Source: Candidatus Methanodesulfokora washburnensis (GTDB lineage: Archaea > Korarchaeota > Korarchaeia > Korarchaeales > Korarchaeaceae). Taken from it: a DNA stretch of 64,000 nt. The position numbers and the translations under genes were made by a program. Shown piece after piece: positions 9,232 to 17,776 of the stretch; position 1 is the stretch's first letter, and every line of letters begins with the position of its first letter. Under the pieces are notes generated by a model. The model saw only the letters and a program-made list of their open reading frames with translations. It did no database searches and was not told where the DNA came from. The stretch covers positions 1 to 64,000 of the forward strand of contig NZ_RCOS01000137.1 in assembly GCF_003947435.1 (NCBI RefSeq), given 5' to 3'.

Positions 9232-10072
9232 CGAGATAGAGGATTTAGTGGATGACCTAGGCGGGTTCATCATACAGAAAAATTTTGCACAGACAGAGGT
9301 AACCATATCCTTCATTGTTCCGGAGGAGGATGTGGAGAAAATAAGGGAGAAAGCTGCTGAGCTCAAGGGTGAGATAAAAGAGGCACCTCTTGTCGGTACA
9401 GAGATCGCCGTTGTTGTGCCCACAATATCTATACATCACCTTCCCCATCCATCCTGTGACATTGCGGAGTATCTGAGGAGAAAAGGGGCGAAGACCAACA
9501 TGATAGGTCTCTCTCGTGGTGTAGGCAAGAGGATTGCCATGCTGACGCTATTCGAAAAGAAGCTTATAAACGAGCATGACATCGCAGTATTTATATTTGG
9601 AAATTTAAGGGAATGTATAACAAAAAAGTTCGATCTTTTGAAAGATATTTCCATTCCTGTTGTGGTGACGGGGTATCCTCACTTAACTCCCCCAGAAGGA
9701 GTAGAGTATGTTCCCGGCATTGGGAGGATTGTGGGAAAATTCAGCAGGGAGTCGGATATACAGCTTCTTGAGGAGGTAGCACAAAGAGTTCGAAAGCTTG
9801 TGGAGATGAGGAGAAGTATGCTTGGAGATTTCGATTTCCCACCCTTCTATATAAAGGCTGAAATAGAAAAACAGATACCTGAGGTAATTGAGGAGACATG
9901 CCCAGCACCAATCACGGTTAAGCTAGATGGGCTAAGAGTTAAGCTTCCCTACAACAAGTACTCAGAGAGGCTTAGAAAAATTAAACTCATGGATACCTAC
10001 TTGGGAGATATAAGCAGAATCTTTCCTTCAGTTATAGCAAACCATACACTGGTCAAGCTAGCCTTGAAGTAG
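9188..10072 (+). CDS. Methanogenesis marker protein 7 (MMP7)
   Basis: A 294-residue protein with the family start ([20 protein letters not shown]), GGFIIQKN, a central HLPHPSCDIAEYLRRKG and VTGYPHLTPPEGVEYVPGIG. The TTG at 9188 is chosen because the family N-terminus begins exactly there, although this makes it overlap MMP17. MMP7 is a component of the MCR activation complex and conserved cysteines (for example in PSCD, NLRECIT and EETCPAP) are candidates for metallocluster binding. Last gene of the operon. Confidence 0.85.
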   Translation: MYIPLLFTGGVYRHDEIEDLVDDLGGFIIQKNFAQTEVTISFIVPEEDVEKIREKAAELKGEIKEAPLVGTEIAVVVPTISIHHLPHPSCDIAEYLRRKGAKTNMIGLSRGVGKRIAMLTLFEKKLINEHDIAVFIFGNLRECITKKFDLLKDISIPVVVTGYPHLTPPEGVEYVPGIGRIVGKFSRESDIQLLEEVAQRVRKLVEMRRSMLGDFDFPPFYIKAEIEKQIPEVIEETCPAPITVKLDGLRVKLPYNKYSERLRKIKLMDTYLGDISRIFPSVIANHTLVKLALK

Positions 10073-10077
10073 AGCAT

Positions 10078-10093
10078 CTTTATTATAATAAAG
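10078..10093. terminator. Perfect AT palindrome between convergent operons
   Basis: CTTTATTATAATAAAG is a perfect 16-base palindrome in the 24 bp between the MMP7 stop and the CfbC stop, which converge. Its position and T-runs on both strands suggest a bidirectional terminator. Archaeal termination depends mostly on T-tracts, so the pairing may be incidental. Confidence 0.4.
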
Positions 10094-10096
10094 TTT

Positions 10097-10888
10097 TCAA
10101 ATGTTTATATCCATTAAGTAGTTTAGCAGTTTTTCATCTTCTATGCCCCTTGCAACCACTTTACAGGAGTTTTTTAAGATCTCCTCTGCCAACTTTATAA
10201 AATACTCTGCTTCATCTGGTCTATCCGAAAAGTGAAATAGTGTTTTTCCCTTAGCTTCGCATTCTCTTATCTTCATAATATAAGGTAAAACACCGATAAC
10301 TCTAGAGCCTATCATCTTCGCAAAAGAGCTTACGATCTCGTATTCCTTCTTCAAGTCAAATCTTGAATTAAGGATAATTCCTCCAAGCTTTGCTCCTATA
10401 TTACCAGCAGCTTTGCAGATGTTGTTAGCAGCATATAGTGAAAGATACTCTCCAGAGGTCACTATGTATACTTCCTCTAGAGCTCTCTTCATAGGCACTG
10501 CGAACCCTCCGCAGACGATATCGCCAGGAACATCGTATATCACTATATCTATATTGTTAAAAACTCCTTCCTTTTCTATATGTTCAAATGCCAAGGTCAG
10601 GCCTCGTCCAGCACACCCAATGCCAGGCTCAGGCCCTCCTATTTCTAAGCATTTTACATTGGCAAATCCATTAATGATACATTCTTTTATATCTTCTTTT
10701 CTCCTAAGAGCATCTAAGACCGTCTTAACATTTCTGTTGCCCACTAACAAAAAAGTGCTGTCTTTTTTGGGGTCGCAACCCACAAGAGCTACCTTAAATC
10801 CTTTTAATCCGAGTGCTGCAGCAGTATGACTTGCTATCGTCGATTTACCTATCCCACCCTTGCCGTATACGGCAATATGCCTAGTCAT
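10097..10888 (-). CDS. cfbC: Ni-sirohydrochlorin a,c-diamide reductive cyclase, NifH-like component CfbC
   Basis: A 263-residue homologue of nitrogenase iron protein. The Walker A is GKGGIGKS (residues 9-16), the switch region is DPKKDST, and the two cysteines that bridge the [4Fe-4S] cluster in the homodimer are C92 (GCAGRG) and C126 (VCGGFA). CfbC passes electrons with ATP hydrolysis to CfbD during F430 synthesis. Its partner CfbD lies at 38372, not next to it. No NifD/NifK is in the window and the protein is short like CfbC, so a nitrogenase role is unlikely. Confidence 0.9.
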   Translation of the reverse strand: MTRHIAVYGKGGIGKSTIASHTAAALGLKGFKVALVGCDPKKDSTFLLVGNRNVKTVLDALRRKEDIKECIINGFANVKCLEIGGPEPGIGCAGRGLTLAFEHIEKEGVFNNIDIVIYDVPGDIVCGGFAVPMKRALEEVYIVTSGEYLSLYAANNICKAAGNIGAKLGGIILNSRFDLKKEYEIVSSFAKMIGSRVIGVLPYIMKIRECEAKGKTLFHFSDRPDEAEYFIKLAEEILKNSCKVVARGIEDEKLLNYLMDINI

Positions 10889-10950
10889 AAGCTACCCCGG
10901 TGCGATATGGGAGAGCGCTTAAAAACAGTAACAGTAGTATAACCAATCAA

Positions 10951-11616
10951 TTATAAATTTATTTTTAAGCAGTAAATTCTTTTAACAGTTTTTACCACTT
11001 CAATTGCATCAAGCCTCTTCTGATCAATTTTGTTTTTTTGGATTATTGAGTATACTTTGTTTGCTGTAATTTCATCAATAATATTTCTTTTGACTGCTAT
11101 CTCTAATATTGTATTATAATTCCTTTTAGGAAAGTATAGTTCTTTAGCTATATCAAATAAAGAATCTATAGTCTTTTTATCTATTAATTTATTTTCTAAT
11201 ATCCTTTTAAATGTTAACCTTATGTTTATAAGAGGCTCTGATAAAGGTTCCAGTGTCAGAGGATTAAAAATCAATGCGACCTCATCATCGGATTCTATCT
11301 CACCACTTTTGTACATCTCATATATCTTCCCCACGCCGATCATACCAAACTCATCGAGCTCGGCAGCCCTCAGTGCTCCCATACTGCTGCCTCCAACCAC
11401 TATAACACCTTTTTTCAAAACTTCAAATATCTCCCTTGGGGATATCGCTACATCCTGATGAAAGACGCCATCTATTATTCCTATGATCTTTGCTCCTCTC
11501 TCTAAAGCTTTTTCGGCATCTCCTCTCTTTATAGGAGGTAAATAAGTGGCATTCTCAAAGATTAACTTAGCTTCCTCTTTGCTGAGGCTCGGTCCCGTGA
11601 AGATAACAGCTTTCAT
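10951..11616 (-). CDS. tfuA: TfuA-like protein, partner of YcaO in McrA thioglycine formation
   Basis: A 221-residue protein with the TfuA core: VIFTGPSLSKEEA at the N-terminus, YLPPIKRGDAEKAL, IIGIIDGVFHQ and the conserved GGSSMGALRAAEL. TfuA delivers or releases sulfide for the YcaO enzyme that converts a glycine of McrA to thioglycine. It overlaps the YcaO stop by four bases. Residues after about 150 are Lys/Ile-rich and more variable. McrA in this window keeps the target glycine (Gly450). Confidence 0.9.
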   Translation of the reverse strand: MKAVIFTGPSLSKEEAKLIFENATYLPPIKRGDAEKALERGAKIIGIIDGVFHQDVAISPREIFEVLKKGVIVVGGSSMGALRAAELDEFGMIGVGKIYEMYKSGEIESDDEVALIFNPLTLEPLSEPLINIRLTFKRILENKLIDKKTIDSLFDIAKELYFPKRNYNTILEIAVKRNIIDEITANKVYSIIQKNKIDQKRLDAIEVVKTVKRIYCLKINL

Positions 11617-12848
11617 CTTGCCTTCCTCAGATAACTCAGAGCTCTCTCTCCGATTCTATTCGAATCTATGCCATAGATCTCCATCCCGGGAACAATTACC
11701 CTTACTGTAGGTATGCCCAGCTCAGGCCTTGTTAAATTAACGACAATAACTCTTTGAAATCCTCTACTTTTCAGAAGCCCAAGGGTTCTCCTTATATCTT
11801 CGTCGATGAAATCTGAGGAGAATTTTGGAAGCTTGTCCAGCTCTACTTCATCATCAGCCTCAAACCAATGTCTGTTAATTCTCTTCATTCTCTCATATCC
11901 GATCCTTCTCATTACTTCTGCCCTTACTGTATCCTCTCTAGCTCCTTGAATTTGAACAAGCCTACTCTGAGCTACTTCCAGCAATGCCCTAATGGCGGAG
12001 ATCTCCGGATCCGAATGTGCACCAAAACCCATGGTGAGCAGTGCTGGATCCTTCAATTTGATATCATCTGAGATTGCTGCCACAACAGGAACTCCTATAT
12101 CAGATGTTATGTCCCTTAGGATTACATGCACAGAGCTACTTTCGAACTTGTCAATAAGGCTTTTGACGATATGACTGCCCTCAGCTGAGATTATCCTCCC
12201 CCCTCTCCTGCACACCTCAGCTATACTCCATGCATCTCTCTCTATCACCTCCATAAGACCGTGAAAAATAGCCTCCTCTATTGTGTTCCCAGCAGCTAGG
12301 CCATTGGTATTAGTTTTGAATAAATGAAAGTCTCCATCTGGAGTATAGGGATGGAACACCGAGCTTACAGGAACATATATCTCCTCATCGTTGATCAGAT
12401 CAAATCCTTTGATCCATCTCAAAACCAGATCCTTGGAAGAAAGTGTATCTTTGGGAAGAATAAGTTCATCTGGATCAAGAATGTTGAATTTACTAGATAA
12501 AGAGGCATAAGTTCCTTTTATTGTTATCTCCTTATCGCACTCCTTGAATTCGGCAGAGTACCTTTCGTATCCTTCCATTATAGCAGATATTTTCGCCAAG
12601 GTCTTGTTTATTCCCTTACCCGAGTAAACAGAAACAGCACCCTGTGCAGCGCTGGGCCTAACAGCCGAGTAGACCGGAATTCCGATCCTGTCAAGACCTG
12701 TTATATCTGAAATTCTAGTTATTCCTGCAATTTTTAGCTTCGATTCTATTTGTGAGAGAGTTTCTTCGGGATTCCTTACCCTATGAGTGCCCTCTCTATA
12801 GGCCTTTGCGGATCTCTCTAGCCTTAGCATAACCCTCTGAGTGCGCAT
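11613..12848 (-). CDS. ycaO: YcaO-domain thioamidation enzyme for McrA
   Basis: A 411-residue protein with ATP-binding YcaO motifs: SAAQGAVSVYSGKGINKTLAK-type start, EGYERYSAE near residue 90, AAGNTIEEAIFHGLMEVIERDAW and EVAQSRLVQIQGAREDT. The enzyme activates the peptide carbonyl with ATP so that sulfide can be inserted, giving 1-thioglycine in the MCR active site. The ycaO-tfuA order is the one found in MCR archaea. The start at 12848 gives a family-like N-terminus. Confidence 0.9.
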   Translation of the reverse strand: MRTQRVMLRLERSAKAYREGTHRVRNPEETLSQIESKLKIAGITRISDITGLDRIGIPVYSAVRPSAAQGAVSVYSGKGINKTLAKISAIMEGYERYSAEFKECDKEITIKGTYASLSSKFNILDPDELILPKDTLSSKDLVLRWIKGFDLINDEEIYVPVSSVFHPYTPDGDFHLFKTNTNGLAAGNTIEEAIFHGLMEVIERDAWSIAEVCRRGGRIISAEGSHIVKSLIDKFESSSVHVILRDITSDIGVPVVAAISDDIKLKDPALLTMGFGAHSDPEISAIRALLEVAQSRLVQIQGAREDTVRAEVMRRIGYERMKRINRHWFEADDEVELDKLPKFSSDFIDEDIRRTLGLLKSRGFQRVIVVNLTRPELGIPTVRVIVPGMEIYGIDSNRIGERALSYLRKAR

Positions 12849-13099
12849 CGAAAACAGAATTAATAATTATCGTGTCGATGTATTATACATTTTATTTGCC
12901 ACTATATTAGTTACATTTCAATATGAAATTTAATAGAAATATGTCCTTATCCTTTTATTAGCCAGGAAACCGGCACATCAGGAGAAGCTAGGAGTCCTCT
13001 TTGGCCAAAGCAGTTGAATGGCATAAAGCTTTTTAGCTGTTATTATTTTTAAAAGTTAATTTTAAATATTCCCCTCTTCTCCTCACAATAAGGAAATAC

Positions 13100-14104
13100 A
13101 TGCAGAGAAGGTTTTTGTTCTTCCTTGAACATCACTTATGCGATAAAGTTCCAGTCATCATTACACTAAGCCCTAATCTGGAAGTCATGTCCAGGGAGAA
13201 GATTTCATTTCCTGAGGCTCATGTCAGCCCGGATAAAATGGCTAAATTAGCGGCTTCTCTTTCAGAATTAGCTGGAATGGATAATGTTAGTGTTCCTTTT
13301 TGTCTAACAGTTGAAGCTGAGAGTCTTGGCTGTCAGGTAGACTTAGGAAGCAATTACAAACTCCCTCTTGTTAAGGTTTCACGCTTTAAGAACATCGATG
13401 AGGTGAGGCTAGGTGGAAATTTCACCAAAAATGGGAGGGTTCCAGTAGTTTTAGAGGCGATTGGTCTGCTCAAGGATATAACAAACTTGCCAATAGTTGT
13501 CCCGATCTGCGGACCATTTACGCTGAGTTCTCATTTATTTGGCTTTGATACTGTGGCTAAGATGACAGTAAGGGATCCTCAAAAATTAAAAGATGTCCTG
13601 GATGAGATCCTTGGCATAAGCCTGGAGTATTCAAAAGAGCTTTTGAAAGCAGGAGCTGATGTCATCTGTGTTAGCGACCCCTATGCAGAACCAGAGGCAA
13701 TAGGCCCTCTGGCTTTCAAATATATACTCTTAGAAAAACTACAGTACCTAGCTAGGAGAATCACAAGCAAAAAGCTCCTTCACATCTGCGGACCTGTAGA
13801 CTCGATTTTTCAGGACATGATGCTATCTGGCTTTGATGGAATAATAGTAGCAGATAAAGTTTTGCAGAGAAATATCAACGTCGTAAAGCAGAGATCGCTA
13901 CGCAAATCTGCCTCACCCAAATTAATCGCAAATATTTCTGTGAGCACTTTGGCTTCGCATAAGCCCCAAGACGTCAAAAGAAGAGTTCTAGAAATTCTTA
14001 AATCCGGTGCTGATACTCTAGCGATATGCAATGCCATTCCTTCCACTCCTCTTGCCAACTTAAAAGCTGTCGTGGACGCAAGAGATGAGTACTCCAACAG
14101 TTAG
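13100..14104 (+). CDS. Methylcobamide:coenzyme M methyltransferase-like protein (MtaA/MtbA, URO-D family), copy 1
   Basis: A 334-residue uroporphyrinogen decarboxylase-fold protein. The zinc-binding pattern of MtaA/MtbA is present as H228-x-C230 (LLHICG) and C310 (LAICNAIP). It carries family segments such as FPEAHVSPDKMAKLA, VPFCLTVEAESLGC and TPLANLKAVVDA. These enzymes move the methyl group from the methylated corrinoid protein to coenzyme M. It stands alone here; the related copy at 57549 is next to a corrinoid protein. The N-terminus is slightly divergent (QRRFLFFLEHHL). It converges with the radical SAM gene, 5 bp apart. Confidence 0.82.
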   Translation: MQRRFLFFLEHHLCDKVPVIITLSPNLEVMSREKISFPEAHVSPDKMAKLAASLSELAGMDNVSVPFCLTVEAESLGCQVDLGSNYKLPLVKVSRFKNIDEVRLGGNFTKNGRVPVVLEAIGLLKDITNLPIVVPICGPFTLSSHLFGFDTVAKMTVRDPQKLKDVLDEILGISLEYSKELLKAGADVICVSDPYAEPEAIGPLAFKYILLEKLQYLARRITSKKLLHICGPVDSIFQDMMLSGFDGIIVADKVLQRNINVVKQRSLRKSASPKLIANISVSTLASHKPQDVKRRVLEILKSGADTLAICNAIPSTPLANLKAVVDARDEYSNS

Positions 14105-14109
14105 ACATG

Positions 14110-15150
14110 TTAAGACAAGGTTTCAAGAATTGCAGAACACCCGGTGCATTTAGGACATCCTGCATCGCATTTCTCGATTTTAACATCATACTCAGATCTG
14201 AGATCCCTCAACCTCTCATATATTCTCATGATATATTTTAGATCCGGTCTAGTGACAAGGTCATCCGGAGGCGGTCTAAAGGGTGCGACATACGGTATGA
14301 CCCCCTCTTCAGCTGTCCGCTTGAATCCATCTACTACGCTTTCTTCTCGTTCTCCTAATCCTATCACAATCCATGATGAAACCTTCCATTCACCGAACAG
14401 CTTCACTGCTTCTCTCCAGCATTTCAGGTACTCCTCTATGCTAGGCTTTCCTGGCACCACAGTTCCTCTTATTTTCTCATCGAATGTCTCAATGTGAATT
14501 CCAATCGTGTCAACTCCTGATGAGTACAAAACTTCAAGGTATTTCTCATTAACAGCTTCCACTTGAGCATGGATTTTTATATCCACCTCTTCTTTGACCT
14601 TCCTTGCCACTTCAGAGATCTTCAAAGCTCCTTTGTCGATTAGATTTGTTGTTCCTGTTGTCAAGGTTAGATGTCTTGTTCTGTCCTCTTCATAAGCAAC
14701 TTTCACAGCTTCAACTATATCACCTGGATTTTTATCCAGAATAAAAGGCTCAGTGACGTTTTTCTCTATTGCACAGAAGATGCATTTCTTTCCCGAATCA
14801 ACGTGAACGCACCTTCTGCTAACTGAGGTGACCAAGGCGTTGATCCCGTCAAGTGCAACAATAAAACCAGCTGATACTCCTTTAATGGTGTGCTTATAAT
14901 ACTCCGCTTTTGGAATCTCCACATAACCTATTCTTTCGTCTTCTCTCAGAAGGATGAATTTTCCCTCTCTCTCCACTATCTCGTAGGGCGATTCTTTAAC
15001 ATACCACTGCTTTGTTGGTGCCGAGACGATAGAGCCATTTACTGCAAAGCCGATGCCACCAATAGGCCCTCCTCCTCCTCTTCTACGAGGGGGAATTGAT
15101 GTCCTCACTCCCAGAGTGATCAGCTCTATTTTTGTCTTGTAGTCAAGCAT
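14110..15150 (-). CDS. Radical SAM protein, related to the MSMEG_0568 family, paired with MMP11
   Basis: A 346-residue protein. An RRRGGGGPIGGIGF segment near residues 22-36 and an RRCVHVDSGKKCIFCAIE segment give a cluster motif C114-x8-C123-x2-C126, which differs from the classic Cx3Cx2C. It has a C-terminal Cys-rich tail (CDAGCPKCTGC). The N-terminal organisation resembles the MSMEG_0568-type radical SAM family. The gene overlaps the MMP11 gene by 8 bases, so the two are likely to act on the same substrate. The reaction is unknown; peptide or cofactor modification linked to MCR is an inference from the partner. It is not Mmp10, whose Cys-rich N-terminus is absent. Confidence 0.6.
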   Translation of the reverse strand: MLDYKTKIELITLGVRTSIPPRRRGGGGPIGGIGFAVNGSIVSAPTKQWYVKESPYEIVEREGKFILLREDERIGYVEIPKAEYYKHTIKGVSAGFIVALDGINALVTSVSRRCVHVDSGKKCIFCAIEKNVTEPFILDKNPGDIVEAVKVAYEEDRTRHLTLTTGTTNLIDKGALKISEVARKVKEEVDIKIHAQVEAVNEKYLEVLYSSGVDTIGIHIETFDEKIRGTVVPGKPSIEEYLKCWREAVKLFGEWKVSSWIVIGLGEREESVVDGFKRTAEEGVIPYVAPFRPPPDDLVTRPDLKYIMRIYERLRDLRSEYDVKIEKCDAGCPKCTGCSAILETLS

Positions 15151-16087
15151 ACACCTTCACCGCTTCTTCTGGGGAGTCTGAGAAAGCCAAAGCAGCTATA
15201 GCCCCTATTATGCCTCTCTCACCTGTTATAGGAATTGTTTCAATTCCAAATTTCTCTGCTATCTCATAGGCATCGCTTAAGCTCACCAACCTAGACTTAA
15301 CTTTAGCTCCATACGCTCTTAATTCATCTGGAATTGTTATTTTCCTGTAAACCGCCATTCCAGTATTCTCGCTCACTGTAAGACGCTCCAATTCCTTCCT
15401 AAATCTCTCTACTAGTTCTTTAGGTCTCTCTGTAGCAAATGTCACTGAAATTGAAACGCAGTTCGTTGTCTTATTTGGGTTATTGGTGTAAAGCTGGGTG
15501 ATCGTGTGCATAAGGTAATGACCCAACTCTTCTTTCTCCATTTTATAAGCTATTTCGTTCATAAGGCTCCAAGTAGCCCCTTTCTCCTTATTATCAGTAT
15601 CATCCACACCTATCACAACTTTTTCGTATTTTTTCAAGACTAACTTTGCCCTGCCCAGTTTACCCCCGCCTCCTAATTCAACTATCTCTATATTATGGCA
15701 GCCCTCGGCCATTCCTCTGCAAACAGTAGCAGCGATTCCTCCACCTGCTAATCCCGCATAAGTTAACTCTATGGTATCTTTAAGAACATGAGCTTCCTCA
15801 ACACCTGCCCCTGCAATTCCTGGTATCAACTTTAGCTCGGTTTTTCCCTGCTTCAGAATGAATATATTTCTTGCTCCCTCCCTTCTGGCAGCAATTATTA
15901 AACCACTAACTCTGGGGTAATGATAAACTTCCCATGCAGCGCCACCTATGCATCTGTTTCTCGCATGAAACTCATGAACCTCAATGAGCTCTCCATCCGT
16001 CATGGCGATTATTCTCTCATAAGGGGAAATCCACTCCATACTTCCGTATCTTTCCAGAACATCCTTTCTACTAAGAATCTCAACCAT
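15143..16087 (-). CDS. Methanogenesis marker protein 11 (MMP11), copy 1
   Basis: A 314-residue protein with the family core KVVIGVDDTDNKEKGATWSL (a nucleotide-binding fold also seen in TiaS-like proteins), PNKTTNCVSI and PITGERGIIGAIAAL near the C-terminus, and a glycine-rich GIAGAGVEEAH. MMP11 is restricted to MCR archaea; its biochemical role is unknown. First gene of a two-gene unit with the radical SAM protein. A clear paralogue is at 21236-22240, which is unusual because I know MMP11 as a single-copy gene. Confidence 0.82.
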   Translation of the reverse strand: MVEILSRKDVLERYGSMEWISPYERIIAMTDGELIEVHEFHARNRCIGGAAWEVYHYPRVSGLIIAARREGARNIFILKQGKTELKLIPGIAGAGVEEAHVLKDTIELTYAGLAGGGIAATVCRGMAEGCHNIEIVELGGGGKLGRAKLVLKKYEKVVIGVDDTDNKEKGATWSLMNEIAYKMEKEELGHYLMHTITQLYTNNPNKTTNCVSISVTFATERPKELVERFRKELERLTVSENTGMAVYRKITIPDELRAYGAKVKSRLVSLSDAYEIAEKFGIETIPITGERGIIGAIAALAFSDSPEEAVKVYA

Positions 16088-16321
16088 AAATCAAGCTTTT
16101 GGTTATTTCTATAAAAACTTTTTTTTAGTACAAATTTTTTCCAATAGTGTCTTGTACAAGCTTTAGATCCTTAACTAATATTCGAGAAATTCTCAAGCGA
16201 ACCTGATTCCTAGGACTACGTACAATTTTTCTTTTGTTGTAGCGAAATTTTTCTGAGCAACTTTTAAGGCTTTTGCAGTTAGCTTTATATCTTTACACTC
16301 AGGGAGGATTTAGGCGAGTTT

Positions 16322-17407
16322 ATGCAAAAGATACTCCTGCTCTTTCACATGCCAGCTATCTTTGATTCTGGGTGGGCTTGCAAGCTTTTACAGGCACTAA
16401 GAGAATGTGGCAAGGTTGAAGCCGTTGTTACGGGTGTCATGGGTCCGACTGCAATGCTTGACAGCTACCTAGAAAATGAAGTCAGATTCCTCAAGGAGGA
16501 CTGGAAGCAGTGGATAAAATCCTCCATTGGAAAATATGATATCATGATAAGTGCAATGCATGCAACTACTCCAGAGAGATCCAAGGCTTATTGCTGGCAT
16601 TTGTTGAGAATTCTGGGAAAAGATGCACCACTTATAGGTGTTGACACAAATAACAGACTGGTTATTCCTTGGAACAATAAAATAAGAAACTTTGCTGAGG
16701 AAGTAGCCAGAAAAATTGGATTCAGCGTGGAAGAACCTGTTGATTATGGGGAAACCCTATGGATTGAGTCTGGAAGAAAGTACAGGCGGGTTCTCGCTGT
16801 TAGCGCTGGCGATTACATACTGATAAACGGTTTAGTTGTTGGGAAAGCTTTATCGGGAGATGTTATAATAGTTGAAGAAAATGGAAAAATTATAGATATC
16901 AAAGGAGCGCAGGTAAAGAGGCATGGGTTAGACAAGTTGGGAGATATAAAGCTTGAAGAAGCAAAGGTGGATACTATAACTGTGTTGAGGGAATCGCCAC
17001 CTATACGCAGGACATTTAAGCTAGAAAAGAAGGATAAAATAGCATTCATAGATCACGCTGGGTTAAAAATATATAAATTTATAGAAAACAAAATAAGCGG
17101 GGCTGTTTCGGTGGGAGATGACACGACCACAGTGGTGGGAGATATCCTAAGCAGGTATTCCATCCCCATAATCGGGATAATAGATGAGGATCCCGATCAG
17201 TTGCTAAGGGAGGTTAGATATGCTGATGGCTCGCTGATACTTCATGTCACTAGCGATGACCAATTCGGAAAGCTTGTATTTAAAGAGATCTTTAAGAACA
17301 GAGATCTAATAGATGCGGCATTTGACGAGCTTAAGGACTATTTGGTTAGATATGCTAGGGAAAAAGGCTTTTTAAAAGCTGTAGATAATTATTATATTGA
17401 AAAATGA
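16322..17407 (+). CDS. DUF2117-family protein of MCR archaea
   Basis: A 361-residue protein resembling DUF2117: AIFDSGWACKLLQAL near the N-terminus, central VEAVVTGVMGPTA and the characteristic SVGDDTTTVVGDILSRYSIPIIGIIDED region. That latter segment looks like a TOPRIM-like or nucleotide-binding strand-loop with conserved Asp residues. The family is mostly confined to methanogens, function unknown. Start ATG 16322 follows a GGAGGATTTAG stretch. It is transcribed alone and in the opposite direction to MMP11 copy 1. Confidence 0.65.
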   Translation: MQKILLLFHMPAIFDSGWACKLLQALRECGKVEAVVTGVMGPTAMLDSYLENEVRFLKEDWKQWIKSSIGKYDIMISAMHATTPERSKAYCWHLLRILGKDAPLIGVDTNNRLVIPWNNKIRNFAEEVARKIGFSVEEPVDYGETLWIESGRKYRRVLAVSAGDYILINGLVVGKALSGDVIIVEENGKIIDIKGAQVKRHGLDKLGDIKLEEAKVDTITVLRESPPIRRTFKLEKKDKIAFIDHAGLKIYKFIENKISGAVSVGDDTTTVVGDILSRYSIPIIGIIDEDPDQLLREVRYADGSLILHVTSDDQFGKLVFKEIFKNRDLIDAAFDELKDYLVRYAREKGFLKAVDNYYIEK

Positions 17408-17767
17408 TGAGTATTTTTGAGGTGTTTCTTGAGCACTTTTTTTTGAAATCTGTGTCTCAGCGAGGATTTTGAGATTATCCTTTATAATAAAGAACGATAA
17501 CTTGAAGGCTTACGTCACTGATCCACATCAGTATGGTTTTCGGGGCGTTATGCGCAGAAAATTAACGAATCTTTAAGACCAGTAACTAAGAATTAATGCC
17601 TTAGCTCTCGTTAATTTCTTCCAAATTGCATCCGTTCGATAAATACATAGCCACGCAGATGTGCACCTTGTGTGAACGGATTTAGTTCTTGCTCATTTAG
17701 GGTCCAAAGAAAGATTTTTTAAAGAGTATTACCTTAAGTTAATTACGAAGAAGATAGAGATTGAAGG
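17408..17767. other. Intergenic stretch with one long-range inverted repeat
   Basis: No coding potential is recognised in these 360 bases. An 8-base perfect inverted repeat (ATCCGTTC at 17630-17637 and GAACGGAT at 17674-17681) encloses 36 bases that contain a smaller CAC/GTG pairing, so a structured RNA is conceivable. A TATA-like TTTTTTAAAG (about 17716-17725) precedes the downstream HdrD-like gene. Confidence 0.3.
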
Positions 17768-17776
17768 GTGAGTTTC

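Noticed and set aside
10097-10888. Nitrogenase iron protein NifH
   Set aside because: No nitrogenase structural genes in the window, and the F430 pathway partners are present; CfbC explains it better.
12961-13020. Possible methyltransferase fragment (QEKLGVLFGQS) before the MtaA-like gene at 13100
   Set aside because: Eleven residues of weak similarity to the RERVLGALLGE start; too short to tell from chance.
14110-15150. Mmp10 arginine methylase
   Set aside because: The Cys-rich N-terminal signature of Mmp10 is missing and the cluster motif spacing is different.
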